A DNA stretch of 64,000 bases from positions 2,914,001 to 2,978,000 of the forward strand of contig JACONQ010000008.1 in NCBI GenBank assembly GCA_014281115.1, given 5' to 3'. Each line of letters opens with the position of its first letter. Within the stretch, counting starts at the first letter, position 1. The stretch comes from Laburnicola sp. R22_1. Taxonomy: Eukaryota; Ascomycota; Dothideomycetes; Pleosporales; Didymosphaeriaceae. The position numbers were made by a program, and so were the translations under genes. The notes beneath the pieces are model-generated. The model searched no databases. It was not told where the DNA came from and saw only the letters and a program-made list of their open reading frames with translations. Shown here one piece after another: positions 11,940 through 21,923 of this stretch.

Positions 11940-12201
11940 TGCATTGACACTCTGCAAATAGATAGTCATCTACATTTCCACGGCACAGCACAAGCCCCAA
12001 CATAACAAGTAGAGAATACCTACAGCTCTTTCTTTCTCTCTCTCTCTCAGCTATGCATGTAATCTCACGCACGCAAACCTTTGACTAGAAGCCTGGGCAC
12101 AACAACAAGACATCACACGCACAAGCACAGCCAGTCATCAAAACAGTAACACACTCTATTTCTATTCACCCCCTCCCCACCACTCACACACACAAAGCCA
12201 A

Positions 12202-14940
12202 TTACCCTCCCCCCTCCCCCTCATCACATCTTCCTCCTCTTCGCCCCCACCACCACCATCCCATCCTCCTCCCCCACCCCCACCCCCTCCATCCCCTCCT
12301 CCCCCTCCCCCTCCCACTCCCCCTCTCCACACTCCTCCAACTCGCCACACTCCCCTGCACCGTCTCAAACATCTCCCTCGCATCCTCCACCACCCCCCCC
12401 TCCCCCGTATTAAACATCACCGCATTAACAAACATCCGCATCAACTCCTTCTCCAGCTGCGCCGAGTTGACAATCGCCTTCGGCGGCACATTGTCCGCCG
12501 TAAGCGGGAGCTCCACGACGCCGCCCGCGCCGCCGGGGCTGCCAGACGGTGTGTCGCCCGAAGCCGCGGCTGCGACTTGCTTCGCGCCTGCCGCAATGGC
12601 TTTTTGGATCGATTTGAGATCCGTCGGTCGCTTGATGATGTCGTAGTAACCCTCTGCGTCTTTGGCTTTGACCGCCGTGGTAAATGTCGACGCATGCTTG
12701 TGCGACCCGATGTCGTTCATCAAAGGCGTGCACATGCGTGAGAAATGTCGGGGTGCAATCACAGTCTTGGCCGGCCCGGGAGTTCCGGACTGGTCTTCGT
12801 GATGTTCAGGCGTCGTCTCTCGGGCGCTGCGTTTGCGCTTGTTGTTGGGCTGGGCGGCGTTCAACGCCCCGCCACGTCTACGAGTCGACATGTGCGTCGG
12901 AGTTGGTGCATTATCCTCGTCGACTGCATCGACCGAGTTCCCACGTTCGGATTTGATCCGACTGCCAGCTTGAGACTCGCTATCGGCTGCAATCGTCTCC
13001 GTGTGGGAGAGTATCGAATGGCTTCGGCTGCGTTCTCGGACAGAAGTGCCTGCTTGGGATGATGCGATACTACCAGGCCTTCCTTTTTTGAGCGTAACTT
13101 TCCGTCGCGACCGTCCCTGTCTGGTTTCTATTTCTGGGACCGTCTCTTCAGTCTGCCGGTCAGAGTCCACCTGAACCTCCTGTTCCGGCTCTTTTTGTTT
13201 GGCTTTGCCTTTCGCTCTCGACTTGCGTGTAGGTTTCACCTTTGGAATGGTTTGAGGTTGCTTCTGGATAGGAACAAAGTCGTCGATGGGGCTGATATCA
13301 GGACGAGGGACTGGTGGCATTGCCGAATTCCTAGCTGAAGCTTTCCACACAGTTTTGGGTGACATGGGGGTGGACAACGCGGTTAGGATGGCTCTTATAC
13401 CCACAGGAGTCGAGAAATTACTCGTCTGAGTGACCAGTGGATGCATTGGCGGAGCTCCTTGTCGACCAGTGTGTGGCGTAACCTTGGCAGAAAGTTGCCG
13501 TCCGCTGACGGGAGTAGAGGCCTGATGCTGTTGCGGGTGATGCGGCGCTTGATGTTGAGCTCGGGAGGGGTCTTGGGGTGCGACTTGGAAAGGAGGAAGC
13601 ATGAAACCACCTTGGGGAGGAGGTTGCCCAGGCTGTAGTTGCTGGGCTAGATAGGGCGGATGTCCAGCAATTGGATGGTAGCCCCTATGCTGATGTGATG
13701 TCTGCAAGCTGGGAGAATGCGGACCGGGTTGCTGTGGTCCAGAGAGACGCTGATGGGTCGGGGAGAGCTGCGGTGGCTGCGCTCCGGCGACAGGCGCAAA
13801 CTGAGGCATGCCGTTGGGCCCATACGGCTGCATAGGCTGCTGATATGGAATCTGCGGGACATTTCCGGTCTGCAGATGCGGTGGATGACCTTGGTATGGA
13901 GTATGCTGGCTTCCTGGAGTGGGCACACGAGGGCCCGGAGTCGAAGGATGTGCCGGCGGGTATGGCGGCTGATTCGCCAAAGGAGGACCGTTGTATGGCA
14001 CATTGGTAGGGGGATGTCCGTGTGGTGGAGGGTGAGCTGCCAGCGGCCGGGGTGCCTTGGGTTGCTGGGAAGGAGCCTCGGGTGCTGGATGCGACTGTGG
14101 CGTTGCAGGTGTCCCCTGTTTGTTTGCAGGTGCTTGTCGCTTTCGGGGCGAAGGGCTAGGGCTCGCGTTTCCTGGTAGCTGGCCGTTCTGTGGTAACAAA
14201 GGTTTCGCTGGCGCAAGATTGGGAAGCAGGGCTCCTTCTCCAACTGGCACAGCGGCCGGCGGACCACCAGCTCGATTCGGCTTGGGTGATGGAGGCCGAG
14301 GGGCAGCTTTCGGAGGCAGGGGCTGCTGTGGGAGAAGTGGTGATTTCCTGGGAACGCTGGGACTCGGCGACGCAGATTTGGCGTTTGCTGCTCTCTCTTT
14401 CAACTGGTCGTCCCACTCTCCGCGCTCGATGCCCTGCAGCTCCCTCTGCAGCCTCTCGTGGCGCTCCTCGTCCTGCCTGATCTGGTCGGTGATTGCGGCG
14501 CGGTAGTGGGCATACAGCTTGTTGACCAGCTTCGGGATGAGATGCTGGTGCTGCAGCGACTCTTGTACGGTGGGCAGGCTCGGACTGGGCGCCTTCCTCT
14601 TTCGCGAGGTCTTGCCGTCGCCATGGGACACGTCGCCCTCGGCCTGGGCCTGCTCGGTCTTGATCTCCTCCTTCAGGATGTGCAGGTAGAAGTTGCGCAG
14701 CGCATCGGGGCTGAGACGGCCGCTCTGGAAGCGCTTGTCGCTGGTGATGTGCGGGTTGCTCTTCAGCAGCTCCGAGATGCGGGCGAAGACGTGGGGATTG
14801 AGGCCATAGGCGTGGAGCGACTGGAACAGCAGCAGCGACTCGAGGTGGGTGTAGGCGGTCAGGCTAGGCGTCATGCCCCGGCTCCACTGGGGGGCGTCTG
14901 GGGCGCGCGGGCGACGAGAGGCGGGCGGAAGGGGAGCCAC
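12202..14940 (-). CDS. bromodomain protein, NuA4 subunit Bdc1/BRD8-like
   Basis: 912-residue open frame without introns. The N terminus has a conserved helical block (LESLLLFQSLHAYGLNPHV, then RLSPDALRNFYLHILKEE), which I associate with the fungal Bdc1/BRD8 subunit of the NuA4 histone acetyltransferase. A charged coiled segment with ERHERLQRELQGIERGEWD follows, then a long Pro/Gln-rich disordered middle, basic patches around residues 580-700, and a bromodomain near residues 735-880 (SRMCTPLMNDIGSH, then YYDIIKRPTDLKSIQKAI, then ELMRMFVNAVMFN). Bromodomains bind acetyl-lysine; YDIIKRP and the Asn near the end of the fold are visible. An internal Met at residue 23 (14,874) is a plausible alternative start. 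After ASWRSVER the frame runs into Gly/Arg/Trp low complexity, and another frame there ends in GAKRRKM, so the listed C terminus may be wrong. Confidence 0.8.
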   Translation of the reverse strand: MAPLPPASRRPRAPDAPQWSRGMTPSLTAYTHLESLLLFQSLHAYGLNPHVFARISELLKSNPHITSDKRFQSGRLSPDALRNFYLHILKEEIKTEQAQAEGDVSHGDGKTSRKRKAPSPSLPTVQESLQHQHLIPKLVNKLYAHYRAAITDQIRQDEERHERLQRELQGIERGEWDDQLKERAANAKSASPSPSVPRKSPLLPQQPLPPKAAPRPPSPKPNRAGGPPAAVPVGEGALLPNLAPAKPLLPQNGQLPGNASPSPSPRKRQAPANKQGTPATPQSHPAPEAPSQQPKAPRPLAAHPPPHGHPPTNVPYNGPPLANQPPYPPAHPSTPGPRVPTPGSQHTPYQGHPPHLQTGNVPQIPYQQPMQPYGPNGMPQFAPVAGAQPPQLSPTHQRLSGPQQPGPHSPSLQTSHQHRGYHPIAGHPPYLAQQLQPGQPPPQGGFMLPPFQVAPQDPSRAQHQAPHHPQQHQASTPVSGRQLSAKVTPHTGRQGAPPMHPLVTQTSNFSTPVGIRAILTALSTPMSPKTVWKASARNSAMPPVPRPDISPIDDFVPIQKQPQTIPKVKPTRKSRAKGKAKQKEPEQEVQVDSDRQTEETVPEIETRQGRSRRKVTLKKGRPGSIASSQAGTSVRERSRSHSILSHTETIAADSESQAGSRIKSERGNSVDAVDEDNAPTPTHMSTRRRGGALNAAQPNNKRKRSARETTPEHHEDQSGTPGPAKTVIAPRHFSRMCTPLMNDIGSHKHASTFTTAVKAKDAEGYYDIIKRPTDLKSIQKAIAAGAKQVAAAASGDTPSGSPGGAGGVVELPLTADNVPPKAIVNSAQLEKELMRMFVNAVMFNTGEGGVVEDAREMFETVQGSVASWRSVERGSGRGRGRRGWRGWGWGRRMGWWWWGRRGGRCDEGEGGG

Positions 14941-15679
14941 GGCGACGGAGGAGGACCGGGAGCGCGGTCACGAGGGGCTCGCGGGCATGGCAGGGCGTGG
15001 TAGCGAGGGGAGCAGCAGCAGCACGGCGGGCGATGGAGGCGGCGGCGATTTTTGATGAGGTATCTGTAGGTATCGCGGCTTCGGGCGCTGGTGGGCTGGG
15101 GGTGGTGCGTCCAAGGGCCAGCCTGGGCCAGCCTGGGCCAATGAGGGCGGCCGCCGCACGGCGCTGCCAAAGCGGCTTGGCAGAGGCACTACCAATGCGG
15201 GCGCGGGAGCTGCGGCCAAAAGGACGTGGGTGACGTGAGGCGTGATGTCTAGTAGTCTACTGCGTCTCCCGTCGCGCAGCGCCCGGAGAGCTCAGCGATG
15301 CGAACCTGGAAGAGACGGCGTCACGACGCGCAAGCAGCGGTGCGCCGCCGTTGTTGACGGGCTCTGGCATATGACTTGGCGCGATGGGTCGCTGCTGCCT
15401 CTCCGCTCTGATCGCCGCCTGCTTGCACGCAACAGGAATGGAGCCAGCTGCGGCCTCCTTTTCTAATATTGCGAATTACCCCAGCCCAACGCCATCGCCC
15501 TTCATCAAAGGACCGACGCCCATATCATGCTCCCTCCCCACCGACACTTCCGCCGGCATCTGTTGAAACGCCCCTAGCCTGACTCTGCTGTTTGCGTCCT
15601 GCGACGCCGCACATCTGCCTTCGCGCCGCCCAGCTCCAGCTCCAGCTTGCCATCGTCCGCACCATTCCTAGCCTTCGCC
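14941..15679. promoter_or_regulatory. shared divergent promoter region
   Basis: About 740 bp between two divergent genes. It contains a 10-bp tandem repeat (GGGCCAGCCT, 2.6 copies, about 15,115-15,140) that ends in a CCAAT box at 15,138-15,142, and a TGACGT string near 15,229 that resembles a CRE half-site. The motifs are seen directly; their use is inference. Open frames here look like GC-rich chance. Confidence 0.45.
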
Positions 15680-16303
15680 ATGTCGTCGTCTGCATCCCCG
15701 CAGGTGGCCGTCGAGGATCCTGACCGCGGCTGGAAGCCCAGTGGCCGTCCCCAGTCGTAAGAGCTCCGTGTGCGAGCAGCACCAAGCTGCCGCAAGCTCC
15801 ACGCTGACACGAGTCTGCAGGACCGTCGCTCAAAACTTCATGTCGGAGCTCGACGACCTGTTCCGGCTCGACGGCGGCATCGACCTGCTCGATAAGTCGG
15901 TGCATCAAAAGTGCGTGGCCTCGTGGACAGCATAGCATTCTTGCCGTGTCCTCGCTAACCCCCGACCAGAAAGCAAGTCGTCTTGACCCATGCTCAGGAG
16001 CTCGAGGCGCTCGAAGCAAAGCTCCGCGAGACCGAAGAGCGCCTGAAGCAGGCGCGCACCTCGCCGCCGCGCCGCAAAGACAGCCAGCGCCGCACACCCA
16101 TCCAAGGCGCTTTCTCGGCGGAGGACAACGCCCGGTTGGAGGGCAGCCCGCTGCCAGGGCGCCGCAAGGAGAACATGGCCTCGCACCCGAGACAGAACAT
16201 GCCAGGTGCGTTGTCAGAGTCCTCCTCTTCTGACAACAGCACTGAATACGTCTTTGTAGACCGGCCACACACCACCCGTACCGACGACGGAGAGAAGACA
16301 TAA
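15680..16303 (+). CDS. small conserved-looking coiled-coil protein, function unknown
   Basis: Three exons, 15680-15756, 15821-15910 and 15970-16303, giving 166 residues. The introns are 64 and 59 bp with GTAAGA or GTGCGT donors, GCTGACAC or GCTAACCC branch sites and CAG acceptors. The joined core reads TVAQNFMSELDDLFRL, then DGGIDLLDKSVHQKK, then a heptad-like EELEALEAK/LRETEERLKQA stretch (about residues 55-85), a clear short coiled coil. The C terminus is Pro/Arg- and Ser-rich, ending in an acidic SSSSDNSTEYVFVD tail. No signal peptide or membrane segment. I believe relatives exist in other filamentous ascomycetes, but I cannot name a function. Confidence 0.7.
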
Positions 16304-16981
16304 TCGCATGTCCGGTTTGCTTCACCAGGAGCACCACCCCGTTTCGTACAGGTTCCGCAACGGCTATGGAGCATTGGGAGTAATGGCACTGGCGAGCTAT
16401 ACACTTTTTTAATCGATGAGGTTTTGGGTCGCATTGTTTTGCAATATGCTATTCATTTGGTTAGGTCAACCCGATCAATACAATTTCTCAAAAGAACCGC
16501 ACCTTTCTCTTCCGATGTTTTGTCCGAGTTTTCCTTTTGACGCCATCTCACCCCATTCGAAGCCTCTGCTCACACGACATATTTTGCCAGTGTTGTTCGT
16601 TAGCGTCACGGTGCTAAAGCCGTCTGCGCCCGCCCGGCTTTATGCTCACGTGTACCGGACTTAGGTCCAACTCACCTCCCTCGTCCGCTTACCTGCTTAG
16701 GATAATTCAGCTCCCTACGACAATACTCTGCGGACGAAATTTGGGTTCCATTCGACACAGTCCTGGATTTCCTTGGGCTGCAATGACTGGTGCGCGTCGG
16801 ACAGATGGACATTCAACACCCAAGGCCATCACAAACAGGTTACGAGCGTCAGCTCAGACTTGAAGACATCTGAAGTATAAAAGATGGTGTCGGCACCCAG
16901 TGTCCATAATCACAACAGTCGCAGTTAGAATCTCATCAACAGCCTTACATTTCCAACCAACAACCTCACTACCTCGTCAAA
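16304..16981. other. intergenic region upstream of the SDR gene
   Basis: About 680 bp holding the 3' end of the coiled-coil gene and the SDR promoter. Short frames at 16,416-16,863 have no recognisable product. Confidence 0.5.
16876..16882 (+). promoter_or_regulatory. TATA box of the SDR gene
   Basis: TATAAAA lies 100 bp before the ATG at 16,982, leaving room for a 5' UTR of about 70 bp. Assignment by sequence and position. Confidence 0.55.
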
Positions 16982-17992
16982 ATGACCTCCCCTTACGCCG
17001 AAGCCCACAAGCCTGAAAACGTCAAAGGCCCCGGCGACGCCCGCCCAACCGCCCTCCAAATCATCCAAGACAACAACCTCATCGGCAAGTTCACAGGCAA
17101 AGTCGCCCTCGTCACAGGCGTAAGTTCCGGCATCGGCATCGAAACCGTCAAAGCCCTCCGCGCAACCGGCATGCACGTCTTCGGCACCGCCCGCAACCTC
17201 GACAAAGCCCGCGCTGCCCTCCAAGACGACGTCTCCCCCGGGCCCCTCTCCCTCATCCACATGGACCTCACCTCGCTCGCCAGCGTCCGCGCCGCCGCTC
17301 AGGACTTCCTCTCCCAAACCTCGACGCTCAACATCCTAATCAACAACGCAGGCGTGATGCTCGCCCCCGACTCCCGCACCCCAGACGGCTTCGAAACCCA
17401 CCTCGCCGTCAACCACCTCTCCCACTTCCTCTTGTTCCAGTTCCTCAAAGACACGCTCCTCGCCTCCGCAACCCCCGCTTTCCCGTCGCGTGTCGTAAAC
17501 GTCTCGTCGGCCGCGCACCACGCCTGTTCAGCCCTCCAATTCGACAACCTCAATCTCGAGGGCGTGTACACCCCCATGCTCGCGTACGCGCAGTCGAAAC
17601 TGGCAAACATACAAATGGCCACCGAGTTGAACAGGCGGTTTGCAGCGCGCGATTTGCTTGGGTTTTCCGTCATGCCCGGCGCGATATTGACCGAGTTGGG
17701 GCGGTATATGCCGCCTGAGGTGGTGGAGGGGTTGATGGGGAATAGCGAGCTGGTGAGCAAGTTGAAGAGTGCGGAGCAGGGGGCTGCGACGCAGGTTTGG
17801 GCTGCGGTGGCGAGGGAGGTGCTGGAGGGGGGTTTGGGGGGGAAGTATCTTGAGGATGTGGGGGTGCCGGGGAAGGCGAGGGCGGGTGCTGGTGTGGAGG
17901 AGGAGGGGTATGGCGAGGGGGTGTATGATGAGGAGAGTGAGGGTAAGTTGTGGGGGGTTTCGTGTGGGTTGGTGGGGGTGGGGGATGAGTAG
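16982..17992 (+). CDS. short-chain dehydrogenase/reductase (WWOX/retinol dehydrogenase-like)
   Basis: 336 residues, no introns, ATG in a good context (CAAA). Classical SDR layout: cofactor loop TGVSSGIG (residues 45-52), acidic MDLTSL at 94-99, NNAG at 121-124, catalytic Ser in NVSSAAH (175-176), and YAQSK with Tyr202 and Lys206. An Arg in TARNL after beta-2 suggests NADP(H). The N-terminal 35 residues and the C terminus after about residue 290 are extensions typical of the fungal WWOX/TIC32-like group. Substrate unknown. Codon third positions are almost all C up to about 17,600 and mostly G afterwards, so the last third looks compositionally different although the frame is intact. Confidence 0.9.
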   Translation: MTSPYAEAHKPENVKGPGDARPTALQIIQDNNLIGKFTGKVALVTGVSSGIGIETVKALRATGMHVFGTARNLDKARAALQDDVSPGPLSLIHMDLTSLASVRAAAQDFLSQTSTLNILINNAGVMLAPDSRTPDGFETHLAVNHLSHFLLFQFLKDTLLASATPAFPSRVVNVSSAAHHACSALQFDNLNLEGVYTPMLAYAQSKLANIQMATELNRRFAARDLLGFSVMPGAILTELGRYMPPEVVEGLMGNSELVSKLKSAEQGAATQVWAAVAREVLEGGLGGKYLEDVGVPGKARAGAGVEEEGYGEGVYDEESEGKLWGVSCGLVGVGDE

Positions 17993-18448
17993 GGGTGGAT
18001 AGCTGGTGGGTTGTTTGGGGGTGGTGGGTTAGATGGTCGGTCGTTTTGTTGATGAGTTAGAATCCAGGGTAGGGTTTCGTGGCTTTGGTTTTACATCGAA
18101 GTGAGCACGTAGAATTGGAAACATTCGTTTGCTGCGGTCAGAATTGCTGTGTTGCCTTTTTCTCAACTTTTGGATGGTACGGAAACACATGGTCTAGCAC
18201 GGTATGACCATTACCATTACCCAAACTAATAACCCTAACCAAAACAGCCACGCGCAACCTAAGACGCAGATCCCGCCCGCAGAATGCATGCATGCCCCTT
18301 TCTACACACGTAGTCCACCGATACCAATGCTTTGAGTAATTCTAGTACAAGCGTCCCCGCGCCAGGACGATGAACCAACCAACTACCCAACCACCCAAAA
18401 CCTTCCTCCCGATCTCTCCCTCAGCGCCGTCTTCCCACTTCCGCTGAA
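17993..18448. other. intergenic region
   Basis: About 450 bp between the convergent SDR gene and the ORF at 18449-19183. Nothing recognised. Confidence 0.5.
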
Positions 18449-19183
18449 TCAGGACGCGTGGTCTGCGTATTCCAAATTAGCCAAACCCACGCCAAAAAAA
18501 AAAACCCTCACCTCTGCCGCACAAATACCCATACCATTATCTGTTGCCCTCTCCTTCCCCTTCCCCTTGTCCACATTCTCCCCCCTCCTCCCAAACCACG
18601 CCCTCACCCTCCCAACAACCCTCCTCCACCGCCCCGTCCGTCCAACCGACCCAGCATCATGTTCATCATCAAGGACCCTCCCCCCCTCAATAAACGCCTC
18701 AAACGTCCGTGAGCGATCGCACGCTAGCGTCTTCCCGTCTTCGGGGCTGATGATGTGTTTGCCTTGGGTATCTGCATGGCGCACGTCCTCCGGCTCCGGC
18801 GCGGGGTTTGGGTGGGGGTTGTGACCCCGATACTGACGTAGAAACTTCCGGAAGCTTGGTTTTAGCTGGAGGGTGGAGTGCTCGCCCGCGGGGGAGGGGG
18901 GGTTTTTGTTGCGTTTGGGGGCGCGGCCGCAGGTGAGGGTGCGACCTCTTGTGGTGGGGGGTGCGCTAGAAGATTTTGGGACGGTGTTGTTAGGGGGTTG
19001 GTGGGTGGATGGGCCTCGTGGTTCTGGGGGGGAGGGTGCGGGTCCAGGGATGAAGTGGTGGGTCGATTGGTTGGATTTGCTGGGAGAGAGCGGGGTGCTG
19101 GTTGCGGAGGGGGAGGGTGGGTTGGAGCGGGTGTGCATAATAGATAGTGGGATAGTTGGGTTGATGGCTGTGGTTGGTGTCAC
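18449..19183 (-). CDS. hypothetical disordered protein
   Basis: 244-codon frame. The first 100 residues are Pro/Ser/Thr/Asn-rich and disordered. A basic stretch (LKPSFRKFLRQYRGH) and an Arg/Trp-rich patch (RWRRVVGRVRAWFGRRGE) follow, then a hydrophobic end (VRVFFFGVGLANLEY). A second Met at residue 16 (about 19,138) is an equally good start. No family recognised, and the frame may be partly chance given the skewed composition. It lies 263 bp from the left end of the transposon at 19446. Confidence 0.35.
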   Translation of the reverse strand: MTPTTAINPTIPLSIMHTRSNPPSPSATSTPLSPSKSNQSTHHFIPGPAPSPPEPRGPSTHQPPNNTVPKSSSAPPTTRGRTLTCGRAPKRNKNPPSPAGEHSTLQLKPSFRKFLRQYRGHNPHPNPAPEPEDVRHADTQGKHIISPEDGKTLACDRSRTFEAFIEGGRVLDDEHDAGSVGRTGRWRRVVGRVRAWFGRRGENVDKGKGKERATDNGMGICAAEVRVFFFGVGLANLEYADHAS

Positions 19184-19445
19184 TACGATGCGAATAGTAA
19201 ATGATCACTGCAACGCAGATAGTGAATGTAAGAGGGGGATAGGTGGTGAAGTGAAGATGTCATAGTAGTGCTAAGGGTTAGCTGTTTAGATTGGATTGTT
19301 TGGTTGATAGGATAATGTGGAAGGCACATTCTTAGATATGTCATGTGCATTGCTCAACTTAATGGAAGGCAAGGGAAGGGTTGCTGCTGCAGTGTGGTGT
19401 TGTCTTTCCTGGTGTGCGCGCTAGGATTAGAAAGGGAAAGCGCTA

Positions 19446-19492
19446 CCGTGCCCGTGCGCGTAACGACCCACGTCGCGTAACGACCCAGGAAC
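19446..19492. repeat. left TIR of copy A
   Basis: 47 bp, identical to the reverse complement of 21527-21573. Inside it, CGCGTAACGACCCA occurs twice, 17 bp apart start to start (offsets 12 and 29). Confidence 0.95.
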
Positions 19493-19543
19493 ACCAAAAC
19501 ACCAGACAAGCTCCAAACTTCAACGCGTCATAACTCCACCACC

Positions 19544-21421
19544 ATGGCACCAATTGACGATGCGCTCGCAGCAATCGAATCGCTTAAACCAGGAGAACAA
19601 CTTATATACCGGAAAATTGCTCGCCAGTTTGGTGTACCGCACAGTACGCTGCGCCGAAGACACCAAGGCTGTCAGCGCCCACGGGAAGCTAAGCATCGCG
19701 ATCAACAAGTACTCAGCCCATAATAAGAGTTAGGGCTTGTGAGCTATATTGAAGACCTTATAAAGAGAGGGCTGCCTCCTATAAGAGAGATAATACAAAA
19801 TTTCGCATCCTCGACAGCTATAGAGCCCGTGAGCGACGCTTGGGTTACCCGCTTTCTTGACTGACACAGCCACTATCTCATCTCCAAATGGACATCTGGA
19901 ATTGACTCTCTCCGCCACAACGCTGATTCAAACGTTAAGTATAAGCTATACTTTGACTTGCTACATTAGAAGATAAAGCAGTACGACATACAGCCGCGCC
20001 ATTCCTACAATATGGACGAGAAGGGCTTCATGATAGGTATAACAGGACGCTTAAAACGAGTGTTCAGCTGTTAGATGTGGGAGCGAAAAGAGGTGCAGGC
20101 GGCACTCCAAGATGGCTCTCGTGAATGGATCACCCTCTTAGCAGCTGTCTGCGCTGATGGGGAGGCTCTGCCGCCAGGTCTTATCTATTAGTCGGCAAAC
20201 AGCTCACTGCAGGCAGCTTGGGTGGACGCTATTAAAGCTGGGCAACACGACGTCTTTGTAGCTTCATCTCCATCTGGATGGACGAATAACGACATCGGTT
20301 TAGCGTGGCTAGAGCAGGTATTTGATCGCTGCACGAAGCAGAAAGCGCGTCGTGGGAGAGACTGGCGTCTCCTTTTACTTAACAGCCATGGCAGTCACCT
20401 CACAAAGGAGTTTATCAACTACTGCGACTCCCATCGCATACTCCTAGCCGTATTTCCCCCTCACTCTACCCATACGCTTCAACCTCTCGACGTCATCATG
20501 TTTAAACCTCTCTCCACCGCCTACTCTAAGGAGCTCTCCACCCACCTCCAGAGGAGCCAAGGGCTAGTACCAGTCAAGAAGGGAGACTTCTTCCCGCTGT
20601 TCTGGGGAGCGTGGGAGTCCTCGTTCAAGACAGAGACTATCCTCAAGTCCTTTAAAGCTACTAGTATATGGCCCATAGAGCCAGAGGTTATACTCAAACG
20701 CTTCCAGAGAGAGGGATCCAGGGAGCAGGATGAAGGTGAAGCAGATCCCTCAGCCCCCAAAGAGAGCGACTGGCGTCAGATGGAGCGTCTCGTACGCTCT
20801 GCAGTGAGGGATACCGCCGCAGAAGAGTCAAAGTCGCTCTCCCAAACGCTCCACGGACTCCAAGTACAAAACGAACTGCTACACCATAAGAACAATGGCC
20901 TAAGAGAGGCTCTCACTGCTAAGAAGAAGCACAAGAAGCGCGGCAAACCTCTTAACTTGCAGCAGCGCCAGGAGTACCACAGTGGTGCCGTCTTCTGGTC
21001 TCCGCGCAAGATCAGAGAGGCACGTGCACGAGAGACAGTGAAGCAGAGGGAAGAGCATGACGGGCAGCTTGTAAAGGCTAACAGGAAGGAGCTTCAAGCT
21101 GCTGCTAAGCTACTCTGAGAGCAGGAGGCAGAGGAGAGGCGTGTGGCGAGAGAGGCAGCCAAGGTGGTGAGGGAGAAGGAGAAGGCTAATAAGGCAGCTG
21201 AACGCGAGCGCCAGAAGGCAGCTCGCAACGCTGAAAAAGCTATACAACTATCCCAAAAGGGCAAGCGCAAGGCCTTAAAAGCCTCTACTTAAGCCAACAA
21301 GCGTTAGAAACAACGTAGTGCTAGTGCAGCTGCTAAGGAGGCATCACAGGCTGCATTAGCTGCCCCAGCTTTCACCACCCGCCGTGGCCGCAACGTTAAC
21401 TTTCTAAGTAAATTTAGATAG
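19544..21421 (+). pseudogene. pogo/Fot1-like transposase, broken by in-frame stops
   Basis: One frame of 626 codons reads through from the ATG at 19544 to 21421 with no frameshift that I can see. The order is a psq-type HTH (MAPIDDALAAIESLKPG), a CENP-B-type HTH (PPIREIIQNFASS, then VSDAWVTRFL), a DDE_1 catalytic region (YNMDEKGFMIG; then LLLNSHGSH; then HTLQPLDVIMF), and a Lys/Arg-rich coiled C terminus ending TRRGRNVNF. About nine internal stops are mostly TAA or TAG at sites where the related copy at 48350 keeps Gln (for example the two TAA after LSP, and HQK, RQM, YQS positions), with a few TGA. The second catalytic Asp reads Asn (LLLN in place of LILD in the relative), a G-to-A change. 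The last complete piece, 20222-21118, still spans most of the DDE region. Not expected to be active. Confidence 0.92.
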
Positions 21422-21526
21422 TACAAATTAATCGCATGCCTTTGTTTACTACTCTACTACAAAATCTCGTAATAATAGCTATTATAGCTGTTGCAATACC
21501 CTCATTTTTGAAGTAGTGAGCGCGTT

Positions 21527-21573
21527 GTTCCTGGGTCGTTACGCGACGTGGGTCGTTACGCGCACGGGCACGG
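21527..21573. repeat. right TIR of copy A
   Basis: Perfect inverted partner of 19446-19492, followed by TA at 21574-21575. Confidence 0.95.
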
Positions 21574-21923
21574 TACCCACCGCGTGTCATTTCGCGTGTT
21601 CACATCGCCACTTCATCTCACTCACTCTTGCATCTCACTCACATTCATGTTCACACACTTCGCACTTTTTTTTGTCTAGAAAAATAATATACAGTATTGG
21701 ACACTACTGTCTCTGTAATACAAGAAAGCGCAATGTCGCGCATAGAAAGACGAATGCTGAAGCTTTTGTCGTCTTCTTGTCTCTGCCCCAAATTACTTCC
21801 ACGTTTGCTTCATTTTCCGCCTTTCCTTTCAAATATTTATTTTACAAACTTCTTTCTTCCAAAGTTCTCGCCCCCAAGGTTCTCTTCTCCAGACTTCTCT
21901 TTTCCCAACTTCTCCTTTTCAAA
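21574..21923. other. short gap between the transposon and the next ORF
   Basis: About 350 bp, pyrimidine-rich on the plus strand (TTTC/TTCT-rich near 21,790-21,920). No gene supported. Confidence 0.5.

Larger units (their letters stand above)
10600..12201. other. gene-free, low-complexity intergenic region
   Basis: 1.6 kb between the 3' ends of the bHLH gene and the convergent bromodomain gene. It is C/A-rich on the plus strand from about 11,150 on, with several microsatellites listed separately and CCCTA-like runs near 11,620-11,640. No gene is supported; it probably holds both 3' UTRs. Confidence 0.5.
19446..21573 (+). mobile_element. pogo/Fot1-like (Tc1/mariner superfamily) DNA transposon, copy A
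   Basis: A complete 2,128-bp element: 47-bp perfect terminal inverted repeats at 19446-19492 and 21527-21573, flanked by the TA duplication expected for this superfamily (19444-19445 and 21574-21575). It holds one transposase frame, now broken by stops. It lies in the GC-normal gene arm and is only lightly mutated. Related in protein and TIR layout to the element at 48251-50362. Confidence 0.93.

Noticed and set aside
14057..15233. Several plus-strand open frames of 60-180 codons opposite the bromodomain gene and in its promoter
   Set aside because: They mirror a GC-rich coding strand or sit in promoter sequence and show no domain.
15525..16337. 270-codon minus-strand frame over the coiled-coil gene
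   Set aside because: Opposite the spliced gene with clean introns; Cys/Arg-rich and without signature.
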